DNA of 64,000 nt. It comes from Bacteroidales bacterium UBA4893. GTDB taxonomy: Bacteria > Bacteroidota > Bacteroidia > Bacteroidales > P3. The translations under genes were made by a program, and so were the position numbers. The notes under the pieces were generated by a model. The model did not search any database, was not told where the DNA came from, and saw only the letters and a program-made list of their open reading frames with translations. The DNA lies in the NCBI GenBank assembly GCA_002399025.1, contig DHCV01000038.1:54678-118677 (forward strand), read 5' to 3'. Positions 52,818-61,183 of the stretch are shown one piece after another; within the stretch, counting starts at the first letter, position 1; the number at the start of each line of letters is the position of its first letter.

Positions 52818-53507
52818 ATGGAAGAGTTTGAAGAACAAATAATATTTGAGGATAATCACATATTAATAATCAATAAAAAGAACTCTCAAATTGTTCATGG
52901 TGACAAAACGGGAGACAGTAGCTTGGTTGATTACATTAAAGACTATCTAAGGAAGAAATATAATAAGCCAGGCAATATTTATTGTGGGGTTGTTCATCGT
53001 TTGGATCGTCCTGTTAGTGGAGTTGTTGTATTTACCAAGACCGAGAAAGCATTAATAAGACTCAACAAGCAAATTCATGATAAACTTTTCACAAAGAAAT
53101 ACTGGGCAATTGTAAGAAATCCACCACCTAAGGAGGAAGACACTCTCACTAACTACTTGCAAAAAGATGAGAAACAAAACAAATCTTTTGTTACCAAAAA
53201 CACCGAAAAGGGCTCACTTGCTCAACTAAAATACCGTCTCTTAGCCCAAAGTGAGCATTATAGTTTATTAGAAATTGAGCTCTTCACAGGAAGGCATCAT
53301 CAAATTAGGGTACAGCTGGCACATATAGGCTGCCCTATTAAGGGCGACTTAAAATATGGATTTGGAAGAAGTAATAGAATAAGTTCTATTTCCCTTCACG
53401 CAAGAGAGCTTAGCTTTGAGCACCCTACCTTAAAACAAAAAATGACCTTTATTGCACCCTGCCCAAAAGAAAACCTATGGCAGTGGTTCGAAGAAAACAT
53501 AAAATAA
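52818..53507 (+). CDS. RluA-family pseudouridine synthase
   Basis: 229 residues. The catalytic motif is VVHRLDRPVSG (Asp near residue 60), and the C-terminal RHHQIRVQLAHIGCPIKGDLKYG block is typical of the RluA/C/D group. No S4 domain is present at the N-terminus, so it resembles short members such as RluA or TruC. It converts specific uridines in rRNA or tRNA; the target cannot be stated. Its start follows directly after the psd stop codon. Confidence 0.93.
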   Translation: MEEFEEQIIFEDNHILIINKKNSQIVHGDKTGDSSLVDYIKDYLRKKYNKPGNIYCGVVHRLDRPVSGVVVFTKTEKALIRLNKQIHDKLFTKKYWAIVRNPPPKEEDTLTNYLQKDEKQNKSFVTKNTEKGSLAQLKYRLLAQSEHYSLLEIELFTGRHHQIRVQLAHIGCPIKGDLKYGFGRSNRISSISLHARELSFEHPTLKQKMTFIAPCPKENLWQWFEENIK

Positions 53508-53522
53508 ATTACTTAGAAAACA

Positions 53523-54269
53523 ATGGCTAAGAACAAGAAAAGGAATAAGAAAAAGGTCAAAAGCTCAAAGAAAAACAACCTTTTCAGGAAATTTTGGAGA
53601 GCAATTTGGATTACTATTATATTTCTATTTGTAGTCTCTGTCTTACTGACTATAGCATATAGGTTTATCAATCCTCCAATCACTATTTTAATGATTCAAA
53701 GAAGTATTAAGCAAACTTTATCATCGCAAGAAGACGTAAGGATTAAGAAAGAATGGGTTGAAATTGATGAAATATCACCAAATATGATTCTTGCAGTTGT
53801 TGCTTCTGAAGATAACTTATTCTTAAAACATAATGGATTTGATAAAAAGGCTATTGAACAGGCAATTGAGTATAATAAACTAGGGAAGAAAGTTAGGGGA
53901 GCTAGCACAATTAGTCAACAAACTGCTAAGAATGTGTTTTTATGGAGTGGAAGAAATTGGGTAAGAAAAGGCTTGGAAGCTTATTATACTTTCCTTTTAG
54001 AATTGTTTTGGAGCAAGGAAAGGATAATGGAGGTATATTTGAATGTTATTGAGTTTGGAGATGGTATTTATGGAGTTGAAGCTGCCTCAAAGTACTATTT
54101 TAATAAGAGTGCTAAAGAGTTAACAAAAAGAGAATCGGCACTTTTAGCATCTGTTTTGCCTTCCCCTCTAAAAAGAAATCCAGCAAAACCAACCCCATGG
54201 CTTAATAAAAGAGCATTGCAAGTGATGAATCTTATGGACAAACAAGGTGTAATAAGATTAAAGGATTAA
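53523..54269 (+). CDS. mtgA: Monofunctional peptidoglycan glycosyltransferase
   Basis: 248 residues. A very basic N-terminus (NKKRNKKKVKSSKKNN) precedes one membrane anchor (about 29-48). The GT51 domain has the catalytic SEDNLFLKHNGFD (Glu near 99), GASTISQQTAKNVFLW and the second Glu in ERIMEVYLNVIEFGDGIYG. It polymerises lipid II into glycan strands in the periplasm and has no transpeptidase domain. It is the last gene of the operon; its stop directly abuts the stop of the convergent gene at 54270. Confidence 0.95.
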   Translation: MAKNKKRNKKKVKSSKKNNLFRKFWRAIWITIIFLFVVSVLLTIAYRFINPPITILMIQRSIKQTLSSQEDVRIKKEWVEIDEISPNMILAVVASEDNLFLKHNGFDKKAIEQAIEYNKLGKKVRGASTISQQTAKNVFLWSGRNWVRKGLEAYYTFLLELFWSKERIMEVYLNVIEFGDGIYGVEAASKYYFNKSAKELTKRESALLASVLPSPLKRNPAKPTPWLNKRALQVMNLMDKQGVIRLKD

Positions 54270-55604
54270 TCACTTATTATAGCCCATATACCTCATTGCA
54301 TCCACAGCAATACCAATTCTTAACACATTAACAGCCCTCTCTTTCTCTGTTTTTAAAAGAGGTATTAACCCATAATCAAAAAATAGCTGCCACGCACTAT
54401 AATTCAGCGAAAATCTTGCATCTAACTGAAATCTGTTTAATATATTATTGTTGTTAAATGTTTCTGTATAGGATCTATTATCTCTTTCAAATGTATTTAT
54501 TAATCCTAAATTTTTCCTTTTTAATACATAGCTCGGAGTAACACCAAGCATTATCCCAAATTTTCTTTTAGGGTTTAATGCATATTCAAAAACTATCGGA
54601 ATACCTATGTTAAAAGTTGTTATCTTAGAATTATAATTTGAGATGCCAACTTCGCTCTCAATGTCAAAAATAGTCAATTTCCCGTCTTTAATTGTTAATG
54701 GATTTATCATATTAATTTGATTAGTAGTCATAGAAAAGCCTGTATATATACTATGCTTCTTTGTTAAATTAATTGGAAACCAAAAAGCAATTGATGAAGA
54801 CATACCTATGGTTGAATTGTAAGTATTATCGTTGGCTAATGTAATTAGAGAATTCATTCCAATTTCAAAATTAAACCCTGGATAGCCTATTCTAATTTGC
54901 TTATCTTCTGATTGAGATATTGATGAATTGGATTTATTGTTATTAGACTCTATTCTTGGATACTTACTTCCAAAAAGATAAATATTTGAACCTATTGTAA
55001 AAGAAAATGTTTGAGCTCCTGCGGGATTAAATCCTCCTTTTCTGGCATCAAAGTTTGCTTTTGATTCAAGATTTAACTCAATGCTCTTGTCTACATAAAT
55101 ATCATAGAATGTAATCTCTGAATAAGATTTACCTATAACAATAATTGAGTCTGCATTTACTGATGAAGGGAAAACACATACTGAATGCTCGTTGGCAATT
55201 AACTTGAAGTGTTCAATATCTTCCTTAAACTCTATTTTTGCTTTCGCATTATTATCCAATACTATTGAGGCTATAGGCTCTTTGGTTGTTACTAAAAGCC
55301 TAATCTGCTTCTCTTTTAGCCTTTTATTCTCATAAACAATTAGGGTATCGTCAATTAATTTACAAATATCTCGCAAACCTCCAACCAAGCTACTATCTAT
55401 CCCTGTTGAAGTTATTTGTAATTTTGATGGACTACCCATTGCTGATGATTTGGAATATAAAATATCCGCCTCTGCATTTTTAGATAATCTGATATGACTT
55501 ACTTTCTTCTCTAAGGGTTGTTCTATATAAACAACTTTTTCTTGTCCTGATAAATTGAAACCATAGGAAAGAACAAGGGTTAAAATAAACAATTTAGTTC
55601 TCAT
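54270..55604 (-). CDS. Exported protein with probable outer-membrane beta-barrel C-terminus
   Basis: 444 residues. A signal peptide covers about 1-20 (LSYGFNLSGQ). The first half has repeating short beta segments around Lys/Asn-rich turns, like the auto-adhesin (DUF2807) domain in similar operons. From about residue 195 alternating hydrophobic strands (FEIGMNSL, STIGMSSSIAFWFP, IYTGFSMTT, FGIMLGVTPSYVL, FFDYGLIP) suggest a small beta-barrel. It is third in a unit with an ECF sigma factor and a putative anti-sigma factor, so it may be that sigma factor's target or partner. The function is unknown. The next gene on the other strand ends with zero gap. Confidence 0.7.
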   Translation of the reverse strand: MRTKLFILTLVLSYGFNLSGQEKVVYIEQPLEKKVSHIRLSKNAEADILYSKSSAMGSPSKLQITSTGIDSSLVGGLRDICKLIDDTLIVYENKRLKEKQIRLLVTTKEPIASIVLDNNAKAKIEFKEDIEHFKLIANEHSVCVFPSSVNADSIIVIGKSYSEITFYDIYVDKSIELNLESKANFDARKGGFNPAGAQTFSFTIGSNIYLFGSKYPRIESNNNKSNSSISQSEDKQIRIGYPGFNFEIGMNSLITLANDNTYNSTIGMSSSIAFWFPINLTKKHSIYTGFSMTTNQINMINPLTIKDGKLTIFDIESEVGISNYNSKITTFNIGIPIVFEYALNPKRKFGIMLGVTPSYVLKRKNLGLINTFERDNRSYTETFNNNNILNRFQLDARFSLNYSAWQLFFDYGLIPLLKTEKERAVNVLRIGIAVDAMRYMGYNK

Positions 55605-55634
55605 ACTTATATTATTTTTTAGTTATTATTCTTT

Positions 55635-56336
55635 TTATTTATTTGCAAGAAATCCTCTTATTGAGTTTTGTATTCTTTGGTAAGGTTGCTTTGTAGGTGT
55701 TTTCTCATACCTGCAGAGCCAATTAGTATATATATACATTGTATCTATCTTTGGTTTCGGCTCAAATACTTCAACATATTCTATTAGATTATTTACTATT
55801 AATATGATTGTATCAGTGGCATGAATGTCTTTAAGCTCCGATTTGGTTTTTGCTTTAATCAAAGTATTTGCTTCTATCTTCTCAATTTTTTCCTTGTTTT
55901 TGGCAATTGGTTTAGGGGATTTATTTATTATTGTTTTCTCTCTTTTAATGGTTGTGGGTTCTACTAATTCTATATTTGTGTTTTCATTTAAATTTTTTGG
56001 GATTGTTTTAGCAATAGGAATACTCTGTTGTTTCTCTTTCCCATTATTAAAAAAGAGTATGGTAAATGTTATTAAAAGGGTTATCATTGCTGCAATTGAA
56101 GTGTATTTAATAATAATTGGTATAAGTTTTCTTTCAGAGCGAATAAGATTATCAAAATTTGGATATACTACTCCGTAATTGTCGTCTATCTTTATATTAT
56201 TATCATATTCATCTTCCAAAGGAATAAGCTCTGGATTTTGCTCTAAGAACTTGTCCAATTCCTTATTATCTTTCACCGATAGAACTCCTTCTATTCTATC
56301 AAGAAGATACGATTGATAATTCTCCTTACTAATCAT
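55635..56336 (-). CDS. Putative membrane-anchored anti-sigma factor
   Basis: 233 residues. The N-terminal 75 residues are acidic and soluble (YLLDRIEGVLSVKDNKELDKFLEQNPEL resembles the ASD-like helix of Bacteroidota anti-sigma factors). One membrane span is at about 87-110. The outer part is Lys/Glu-rich with repeated short motifs and no known domain. The position directly after an ECF sigma gene (15 bp) supports an anti-sigma role. There is no FecR domain, so a TonB-linked system is not implied. This is a context-based call. Confidence 0.65.
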   Translation of the reverse strand: MISKENYQSYLLDRIEGVLSVKDNKELDKFLEQNPELIPLEDEYDNNIKIDDNYGVVYPNFDNLIRSERKLIPIIIKYTSIAAMITLLITFTILFFNNGKEKQQSIPIAKTIPKNLNENTNIELVEPTTIKREKTIINKSPKPIAKNKEKIEKIEANTLIKAKTKSELKDIHATDTIILIVNNLIEYVEVFEPKPKIDTMYIYTNWLCRYEKTPTKQPYQRIQNSIRGFLANK

Positions 56337-56351
56337 TTTCTTTTATAATTA

Positions 56352-56831
56352 TTAAATTATATTATTAACATCTTTAATGTATTCTTTCACACTTACCCTT
56401 GCCCTATAAATATATACCTTAACTTGTTGCTGGCTTAAATTTAGTATTTCCCCTATTTCGTTATAGCTATAACCTTGTCCATCTCTTAATAAAAGAACTG
56501 ATTTTTGTATTTGAGGAAGAGTATTTAATGCATCATTGATTATATCTTTTACATCTGGGTTTTGGTGATGGTAACCTCTATCCACAATCTTTGTTTCATC
56601 TTCCAAATACTTATCCTTTCTAATGTCATCAATAAGCTTGTGGTATGCAGTATTAAAAAGATAGGCTTTCACTTTCTTAACATCAACATCCTTTCTTTTT
56701 TGCCACAATTTCAAAAAACTCTCTTGCACTATATCTTTTGCCTTTTCTGAGTCGTTTATTTGCTTAAAAACAAACCTATAAACCCCTTTGGAATAGTCAA
56801 TAACGCATTGATTGTAATCTTCTAATGTCAT
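56352..56831 (-). CDS. ECF-type RNA polymerase sigma factor
   Basis: 159 residues. Region 2 includes YRFVFKQINDSEKAKDIVQESFLKLWQKR (18-46); region 4 has the helix-turn-helix YSYNEIGEILNLSQQQVKVYIYRARVSVKEYI (about 122-153). Region 3 is missing, as in all ECF factors. It probably controls its own operon and envelope genes. It is transcribed from a putative promoter at 56949-56956 and followed closely by the putative anti-sigma gene. Confidence 0.93.
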   Translation of the reverse strand: MTLEDYNQCVIDYSKGVYRFVFKQINDSEKAKDIVQESFLKLWQKRKDVDVKKVKAYLFNTAYHKLIDDIRKDKYLEDETKIVDRGYHHQNPDVKDIINDALNTLPQIQKSVLLLRDGQGYSYNEIGEILNLSQQQVKVYIYRARVSVKEYIKDVNNII

Positions 56832-56948
56832 TTAGTAATATTGTAAGTTTCATTTGTTATTAGCCATATTCATAAGCAAGACGTTTTGTTATGGCGAAAA
56901 GTTACAACCATAACCAAAATAATAATTCTTTTCATTGCTTAGAATAAA

Positions 56949-56956
56949 CAAAAGTA
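56949..56956 (-). promoter_or_regulatory. Possible -7 element (TACTTTTG) for the ECF operon
   Basis: TACTTTTG on the minus strand, 118 bp before the sigma factor ATG. The gap in between shows no other match. The sigma factor may also use its own, unrecognised promoter. Confidence 0.4.
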
Positions 56957-57137
56957 GATAAAGTTTTGCTTTTTTAGAATCAAATTCTAAGATTTTAAAA
57001 CAAAGATCTAATTTATTATTACTTGATTCCATCCTACTGAAATGAAGATATAATTTTACTCTTACATTAATTAGCCATTCCGAATATATTTATGTAAAAC
57101 TATTTTAATTGTAGATGGGGAAATATAATTAATTTCG

Positions 57138-57145
57138 TACCTTTG
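57138..57145 (+). promoter_or_regulatory. -7 element (TACCTTTG) for the MATE gene
   Basis: TACCTTTG followed by CAAAC, 11 bp before the ATG; TTG occurs 24 bp upstream, slightly far. The leader would be only a few bases long. Confidence 0.55.
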
Positions 57146-57156
57146 CAAACTTTGTT

Positions 57157-58506
57157 ATGAGTGAAGATAAATCCCTGCTGTTAGAAAGAGACAATATAGG
57201 AAGCTTACTGAGAAGATACGCTTTCCCTGCTATTATTGCTATGATTGCATCGTCTCTTTATAATATTATTGACAGTATATTTATTGGACAGAAGCTTGGT
57301 GCTATGGCAATCTCCGGACTAGCTCTGACCTTTCCACTAATGAACCTTTCAGCAGCCTTCGGAACATTGGTTGGTGTTGGGGGTGCAACCTTGGTTTCAA
57401 TCAGTCTGGGAAGAAAAGATCACACCTATGCAAGAAATGTTTTGGGGAATGTAGTCCTTTTAAGTATTGTTATTGGATCTCTTTTTACCCTTTTTACTTT
57501 GCCCTTCTTAGACGATTTGCTTTACTTGTTTGGAGGGAGTGAAAATACTATAGAATATGCAAGTGACTTTATGTTTATCATCCTTATTGGAAATATTATC
57601 ACTCATCTTTTCTTTGGTTTAAATGCAATTGTACGCTCATCCGGAAATCCACAACTGGCTATGATGGTTACAATATTCTCAGTAATAATCAATATAATTC
57701 TTGTTTCTATTTTTATCTTCGTTTTTGAATGGGGAATTGCAGGTGCTGCATGGGCAACAGTAATAGCACAGTTCATCTCTCTTATATGGCTTATTCTTAT
57801 CTTTATGAAAAGAAATAAATTAGTCTATTTTTCAAGAGATATATTCCGCTTTAAGAAAAAGATCGTTATAGATATTTTCTCTATTGGTATGTCCCCTTTT
57901 TTGATGAATGCAACTGCCTGTTTCGTTGTGATACTTATAAACTTCAGTTTGCAAAAATATGGTGGAGATCTTGCAATTGGTGCATACGGAATAATTAATC
58001 GTGTTTCATTTATCTTCGTAATGATAGTCTTTGGAATAACTCAAGGCATGCAACCAATAGTAGGCTATAACTATGGTGCAAAGTTATATAGGAGGGTTCT
58101 GGATACATTTTATAAGTCAGTGAAATGGGGAGTTTTAATTATGACACTGGCATTTGTTGGAGTAGAAATCTTCCCAAGAGCGATTAGTATGATATTTACA
58201 ACAGACAAGCAATTAGTTGATATTGCGGTTGATGGATTTAGAATTGTGTTTATTGTTTACCCTCTTGCAGGTTTTCAGATAGTATCCTCCAACCTTTTCC
58301 AATCCATAGGCAAAGCCAGGCAATCTATATTTCTATCTCTAACACGTCAAATAATTTTCCTAATCCCATTACTAATTTTCCTCCCCCATTTTCTTCAAAT
58401 TCGTGGAGTGTGGATAGCAATGCCAGTAAGTGATTTCCTCTCAACCCTTCTCACAGCCTTTTTAGTCCATAAGGAGGTAAAACAATTAAAAGCTCTTTCC
58501 AATTAA
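57157..58506 (+). CDS. MATE-family efflux transporter
   Basis: 449 residues with twelve predicted membrane helices in two similar halves of six. The N-terminus (IGSLLRRYAFPAIIAMIASSLYNIIDSIFIGQKLG) and the ITQGMQPIVGYNYGA loop near 305 are typical. It exports cationic drugs or metabolites using a Na+ or H+ gradient. The substrate is unknown. The NorM/DinF/VmrA subgroup was not resolved. It is single, with no terminator seen in the 185 bp after it. Confidence 0.92.
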   Translation: MSEDKSLLLERDNIGSLLRRYAFPAIIAMIASSLYNIIDSIFIGQKLGAMAISGLALTFPLMNLSAAFGTLVGVGGATLVSISLGRKDHTYARNVLGNVVLLSIVIGSLFTLFTLPFLDDLLYLFGGSENTIEYASDFMFIILIGNIITHLFFGLNAIVRSSGNPQLAMMVTIFSVIINIILVSIFIFVFEWGIAGAAWATVIAQFISLIWLILIFMKRNKLVYFSRDIFRFKKKIVIDIFSIGMSPFLMNATACFVVILINFSLQKYGGDLAIGAYGIINRVSFIFVMIVFGITQGMQPIVGYNYGAKLYRRVLDTFYKSVKWGVLIMTLAFVGVEIFPRAISMIFTTDKQLVDIAVDGFRIVFIVYPLAGFQIVSSNLFQSIGKARQSIFLSLTRQIIFLIPLLIFLPHFLQIRGVWIAMPVSDFLSTLLTAFLVHKEVKQLKALSN

Positions 58507-58660
58507 AACTTGTATAGACTGAACAATTTGTTTTCATAAAAAGAACTAGTGGTTTATAACAGAGGAGCATAAAATCTTCACACTACTTATTCAGATGATT
58601 TGAATATCTGAAACTTAGTCATTGGTCATTGGAAAAATCTCATTATTTATGAAAAAAACT

Positions 58661-58668
58661 TATCTTTG
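58661..58668 (+). promoter_or_regulatory. trpS: -7 element (TATCTTTG) for trpS
   Basis: TATCTTTG then CAATC, 23 bp before the trpS ATG. No TTTG at the standard distance. Confidence 0.6.
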
Positions 58669-58691
58669 CAATCTTTAAATCACCTTTTACG

Positions 58692-59687
58692 ATGGATAAA
58701 ATCATATTAAGCGGAATGCGTCCAACGGGCAATCTGCATCTTGGTAACTACTTCGGAGCTATGCAAAACTTTGTTTCTTTGCAGAATAAAGCCCAGTGTT
58801 ATTTCTTCATAGCCGACTATCACTCCCTCACAACCCACCCCAACCCCCATGACCTAAACTCCAATGTACGGGCTATAGTATCACAGTATTTAGCCTGCGG
58901 ACTCGACCCTTTAAAGGCAGTAATCTATCTTCAAAGTCTTGTAAGTGAAGTGTGTGAGCTGTATATGTTTTTGAATATGAATGCCTATTTGGGCGAATTG
59001 GAAAGGGTAGCATCCTTTAAGGACAAGGTCAGAAAGAACCCTCAAAATGTTAATGCTGGTCTTTTAACCTACCCAACACTTATGGCTGCTGATATTTTAA
59101 TCCACAAAGCAACTCACGTACCTGTAGGAAAAGATCAAGAACAACACTTAGAAATGACCCGTCAATTTGCTTCTCGTTTCAATCGAATTTATGGAGTTGA
59201 GTATTTTCCAGAACCTATTGCATATAATTTTGATGGCGAATTGGTGAAGGTAGGTGGCTTGGATGGAAGTGGTAAAATGGGCAAGAGTGAGGGTGGAAAC
59301 AATGCTATTTTCCTTGTGGATTCAGACACTGAGATAGAGAAAAAGATTAAAAGAGCAAAAACAGATCTTGGTCCAAAGGAACCCAATAGCTCACTTTCAC
59401 CAGAAATGGAAAGTCTTTTTGGATTAATGAAACTTGTTTCAAAGACAGAAACTATCGAGTTTTTCCAAAAAGAATATGCGGCTTGTTCAATTCGTTATGG
59501 CGATATGAAAAAGCAATTAGCTCAGGATATGATTGAATTTATTGCTCCTTTAAGGGAAAAGGTAAGGGAGGTTGAGAGCAATGAAAACTACTTGAAGGAG
59601 GTTATTTATGAAGGGTCTCACAAAGCAAAGCTTTCGGCTCAAAAGACAATAAAGGAAGTTAGAGAGATAATAGGGTTTAAGTTTTAG
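58692..59687 (+). CDS. trpS: Tryptophanyl-tRNA synthetase
   Basis: 331 residues, a normal bacterial length. The class I signatures are present: HLGN (in TGNLHLGNYFGAMQ, residues 12-25) in place of HIGH, and KMGKS (about 196-200) in place of KMSKS. The HVPVGKDQEQHLEMTR block near 143-158 is the Trp-binding region. It charges tRNA-Trp, encoded here at 45129-45199. It has its own promoter, and no T-box or trp attenuator is seen in the short leader. Confidence 0.97.
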   Translation: MDKIILSGMRPTGNLHLGNYFGAMQNFVSLQNKAQCYFFIADYHSLTTHPNPHDLNSNVRAIVSQYLACGLDPLKAVIYLQSLVSEVCELYMFLNMNAYLGELERVASFKDKVRKNPQNVNAGLLTYPTLMAADILIHKATHVPVGKDQEQHLEMTRQFASRFNRIYGVEYFPEPIAYNFDGELVKVGGLDGSGKMGKSEGGNNAIFLVDSDTEIEKKIKRAKTDLGPKEPNSSLSPEMESLFGLMKLVSKTETIEFFQKEYAACSIRYGDMKKQLAQDMIEFIAPLREKVREVESNENYLKEVIYEGSHKAKLSAQKTIKEVREIIGFKF

Positions 59688-59769
59688 GTATTTTTCTTCT
59701 ACATATATATTAATGTATAAACCATGTGTAATGTATAAATTTTGGTACTAATGATTCATAAATTTGATA

Positions 59770-60444
59770 ATGTCTAAGCTGTATCTTGTACCTACACCCA
59801 TTGGAAACTTGGAGGATATTACTCTAAGGGCAATTAGGATATTGAAGGAAGTTGATTTAATCCTCTGTGAAGATACACGTCAGAGCAAACAGCTCTTGGT
59901 TCATTATGAAATAAAAACCTCTCTTTCATCCTTTCATCTTCACAATGAACATAAGAAACTTTCCTCTATTGTGGAACAAATAAAGGCAGGTAGGACTATG
60001 GCACTTATATCTGATGCTGGCACACCTGGAATTTCAGACCCTGGATTTCTTTTGGTTAGGGAGTGTATTAAGGAGGGTTTGGAGGTTGAAACTCTTGCAG
60101 GAGCTACAGCATTTGTTCCAGCTCTAATTAATTCGGGCTTGCCTTCACAAAGGTTTTCCTTTGAAGGGTTCCTTCCTCAGAAGAAGGGCTTGAAGACTAG
60201 AATGGAGGGTTTGCAGACAGAGGAAAGGACTATGATATTCTATGAATCGCCTTTTCGACTACTGAAAACTCTTGATTTATTCATTCAATACTTTGGCTCT
60301 GACCGCCATGCATCAGTGAGCAGGGAGATTTCGAAGTTCTATGAAGAGAATCAAAGAGGAACCTTATTGGAGTTAAAAAACTATTTTTCGCAAAAGACAA
60401 TCAAAGGGGAAATAGTTATTGTTCTTGCCGGCAAGGAAGCCTAA
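59770..60444 (+). CDS. rsmI: 16S rRNA (cytidine(1402)-2'-O)-methyltransferase RsmI
   Basis: 224 residues from the ATG at 59770; a TTG two codons earlier (59764) is open but less likely. Tetrapyrrole-methylase fold: LYLVPTPIGNLEDITLRAI at the start, CEDTRQS, then SDAGTPGISDPG (about 80-91, SAM site) and FEGFLPQKKG. It methylates C1402 in the decoding centre. It converges on ruvC with 3 bp between stop codons. No promoter is obvious in the 76-bp upstream gap, which could mean read-through from trpS. Confidence 0.95.
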   Translation: MSKLYLVPTPIGNLEDITLRAIRILKEVDLILCEDTRQSKQLLVHYEIKTSLSSFHLHNEHKKLSSIVEQIKAGRTMALISDAGTPGISDPGFLLVRECIKEGLEVETLAGATAFVPALINSGLPSQRFSFEGFLPQKKGLKTRMEGLQTEERTMIFYESPFRLLKTLDLFIQYFGSDRHASVSREISKFYEENQRGTLLELKNYFSQKTIKGEIVIVLAGKEA

Positions 60445-60447
60445 ACC

Positions 60448-61026
60448 TTATGCAATCTTATCTGGATTTTTCTCTACAAATGAGCTCCATGCAGCCTTTG
60501 AACTTTGTCTTTTTTGCTTTTGAGGTGAAGGGAAAGGGTTATTTTGGCAGTGAAAATGACATATTGCAACAGCTAAAGCGTCAGTTGCATCAAGATAATT
60601 AGGCATTTCAAAGCTTACAATTCTTTGAAGCATAAGTGCTACTTGTTCTTTTGAGGAAGCTCCATTCCCTGTTATTGACTGCTTAATCTTTCGTGGTGAA
60701 TACTCCACAAAGGGGATACTTCTTGAGAAAGCAGCCGCAATGCATATCCCTTGAGCCCTGCCCAGCTTGAGCATAGACTGTACATTTTTGCCAAAGAAAG
60801 GTGCCTCAATGGATAGTATATCTGGCTTATATCGGTCAATAATATTAACAATGGCGTCAAACAAATCCTTCATCCTTGTTGACATATTCTCAATTTTGCC
60901 CAATCTCAAAACATTCATTTCTAATAATGTAATTTCTTTCCCCTTTTGTTCAATGACCGAGTAACCCAGAACATTAGTTCCAGGATCTATGCCCAAAATT
61001 ACACTTTCTGTATATTCTTTCTTCAT
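60448..61026 (-). CDS. ruvC: Crossover junction endodeoxyribonuclease RuvC
   Basis: 192 residues. It has the RNase-H-like fold of RuvC: ILGIDPGTNVLGYSVIE near the start (first catalytic Asp), LSIEAPFFGKNVQSMLKLG (second acidic residue) and YLDATDALAVAICH (last two Asp). It resolves Holliday junctions in recombination with RuvAB, which is not encoded here. It has its own promoter and faces rsmI. Confidence 0.96.
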   Translation of the reverse strand: MKKEYTESVILGIDPGTNVLGYSVIEQKGKEITLLEMNVLRLGKIENMSTRMKDLFDAIVNIIDRYKPDILSIEAPFFGKNVQSMLKLGRAQGICIAAAFSRSIPFVEYSPRKIKQSITGNGASSKEQVALMLQRIVSFEMPNYLDATDALAVAICHFHCQNNPFPSPQKQKRQSSKAAWSSFVEKNPDKIA

Positions 61027-61056
61027 TTAAGTTTAAGCTTATTCTCTTATTTTGAG

Positions 61057-61064
61057 CAAAAATA
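61057..61064 (-). promoter_or_regulatory. ruvC: -7 element (TATTTTTG) for ruvC
   Basis: TATTTTTG on the minus strand, 30 bp before the ruvC ATG. No standard -33 box. Confidence 0.5.
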
Positions 61065-61094
61065 CTAAATTTTTTCTATAAAATTACTTCTTTA

Positions 61095-61127
61095 TTTGTG
61101 TAAATTAAATAAGTTGCAGTATATTTG
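61095..61127 (+). promoter_or_regulatory. Promoter of the POT peptide transporter
   Basis: TTTG (61095-61098), a 21-bp spacer and TATATTTG (61120-61127), an excellent fit to the phylum consensus. The ATG is 56 bp further on. Confidence 0.78.
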
Positions 61128-61183
61128 CATGTTAAAATGAAAAATTCAAGTAAAACTATTTAATAATTAAAAAACGAAGATTT

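Larger units (their letters stand above)
56832..57156. other. Divergent intergenic region between the ECF operon and the MATE gene
   Basis: 325 bp, AT-rich. It holds two candidate -7 elements (56949-56956 minus, 57138-57145 plus). No gene, RNA or clear hairpin was found. Confidence 0.6.
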
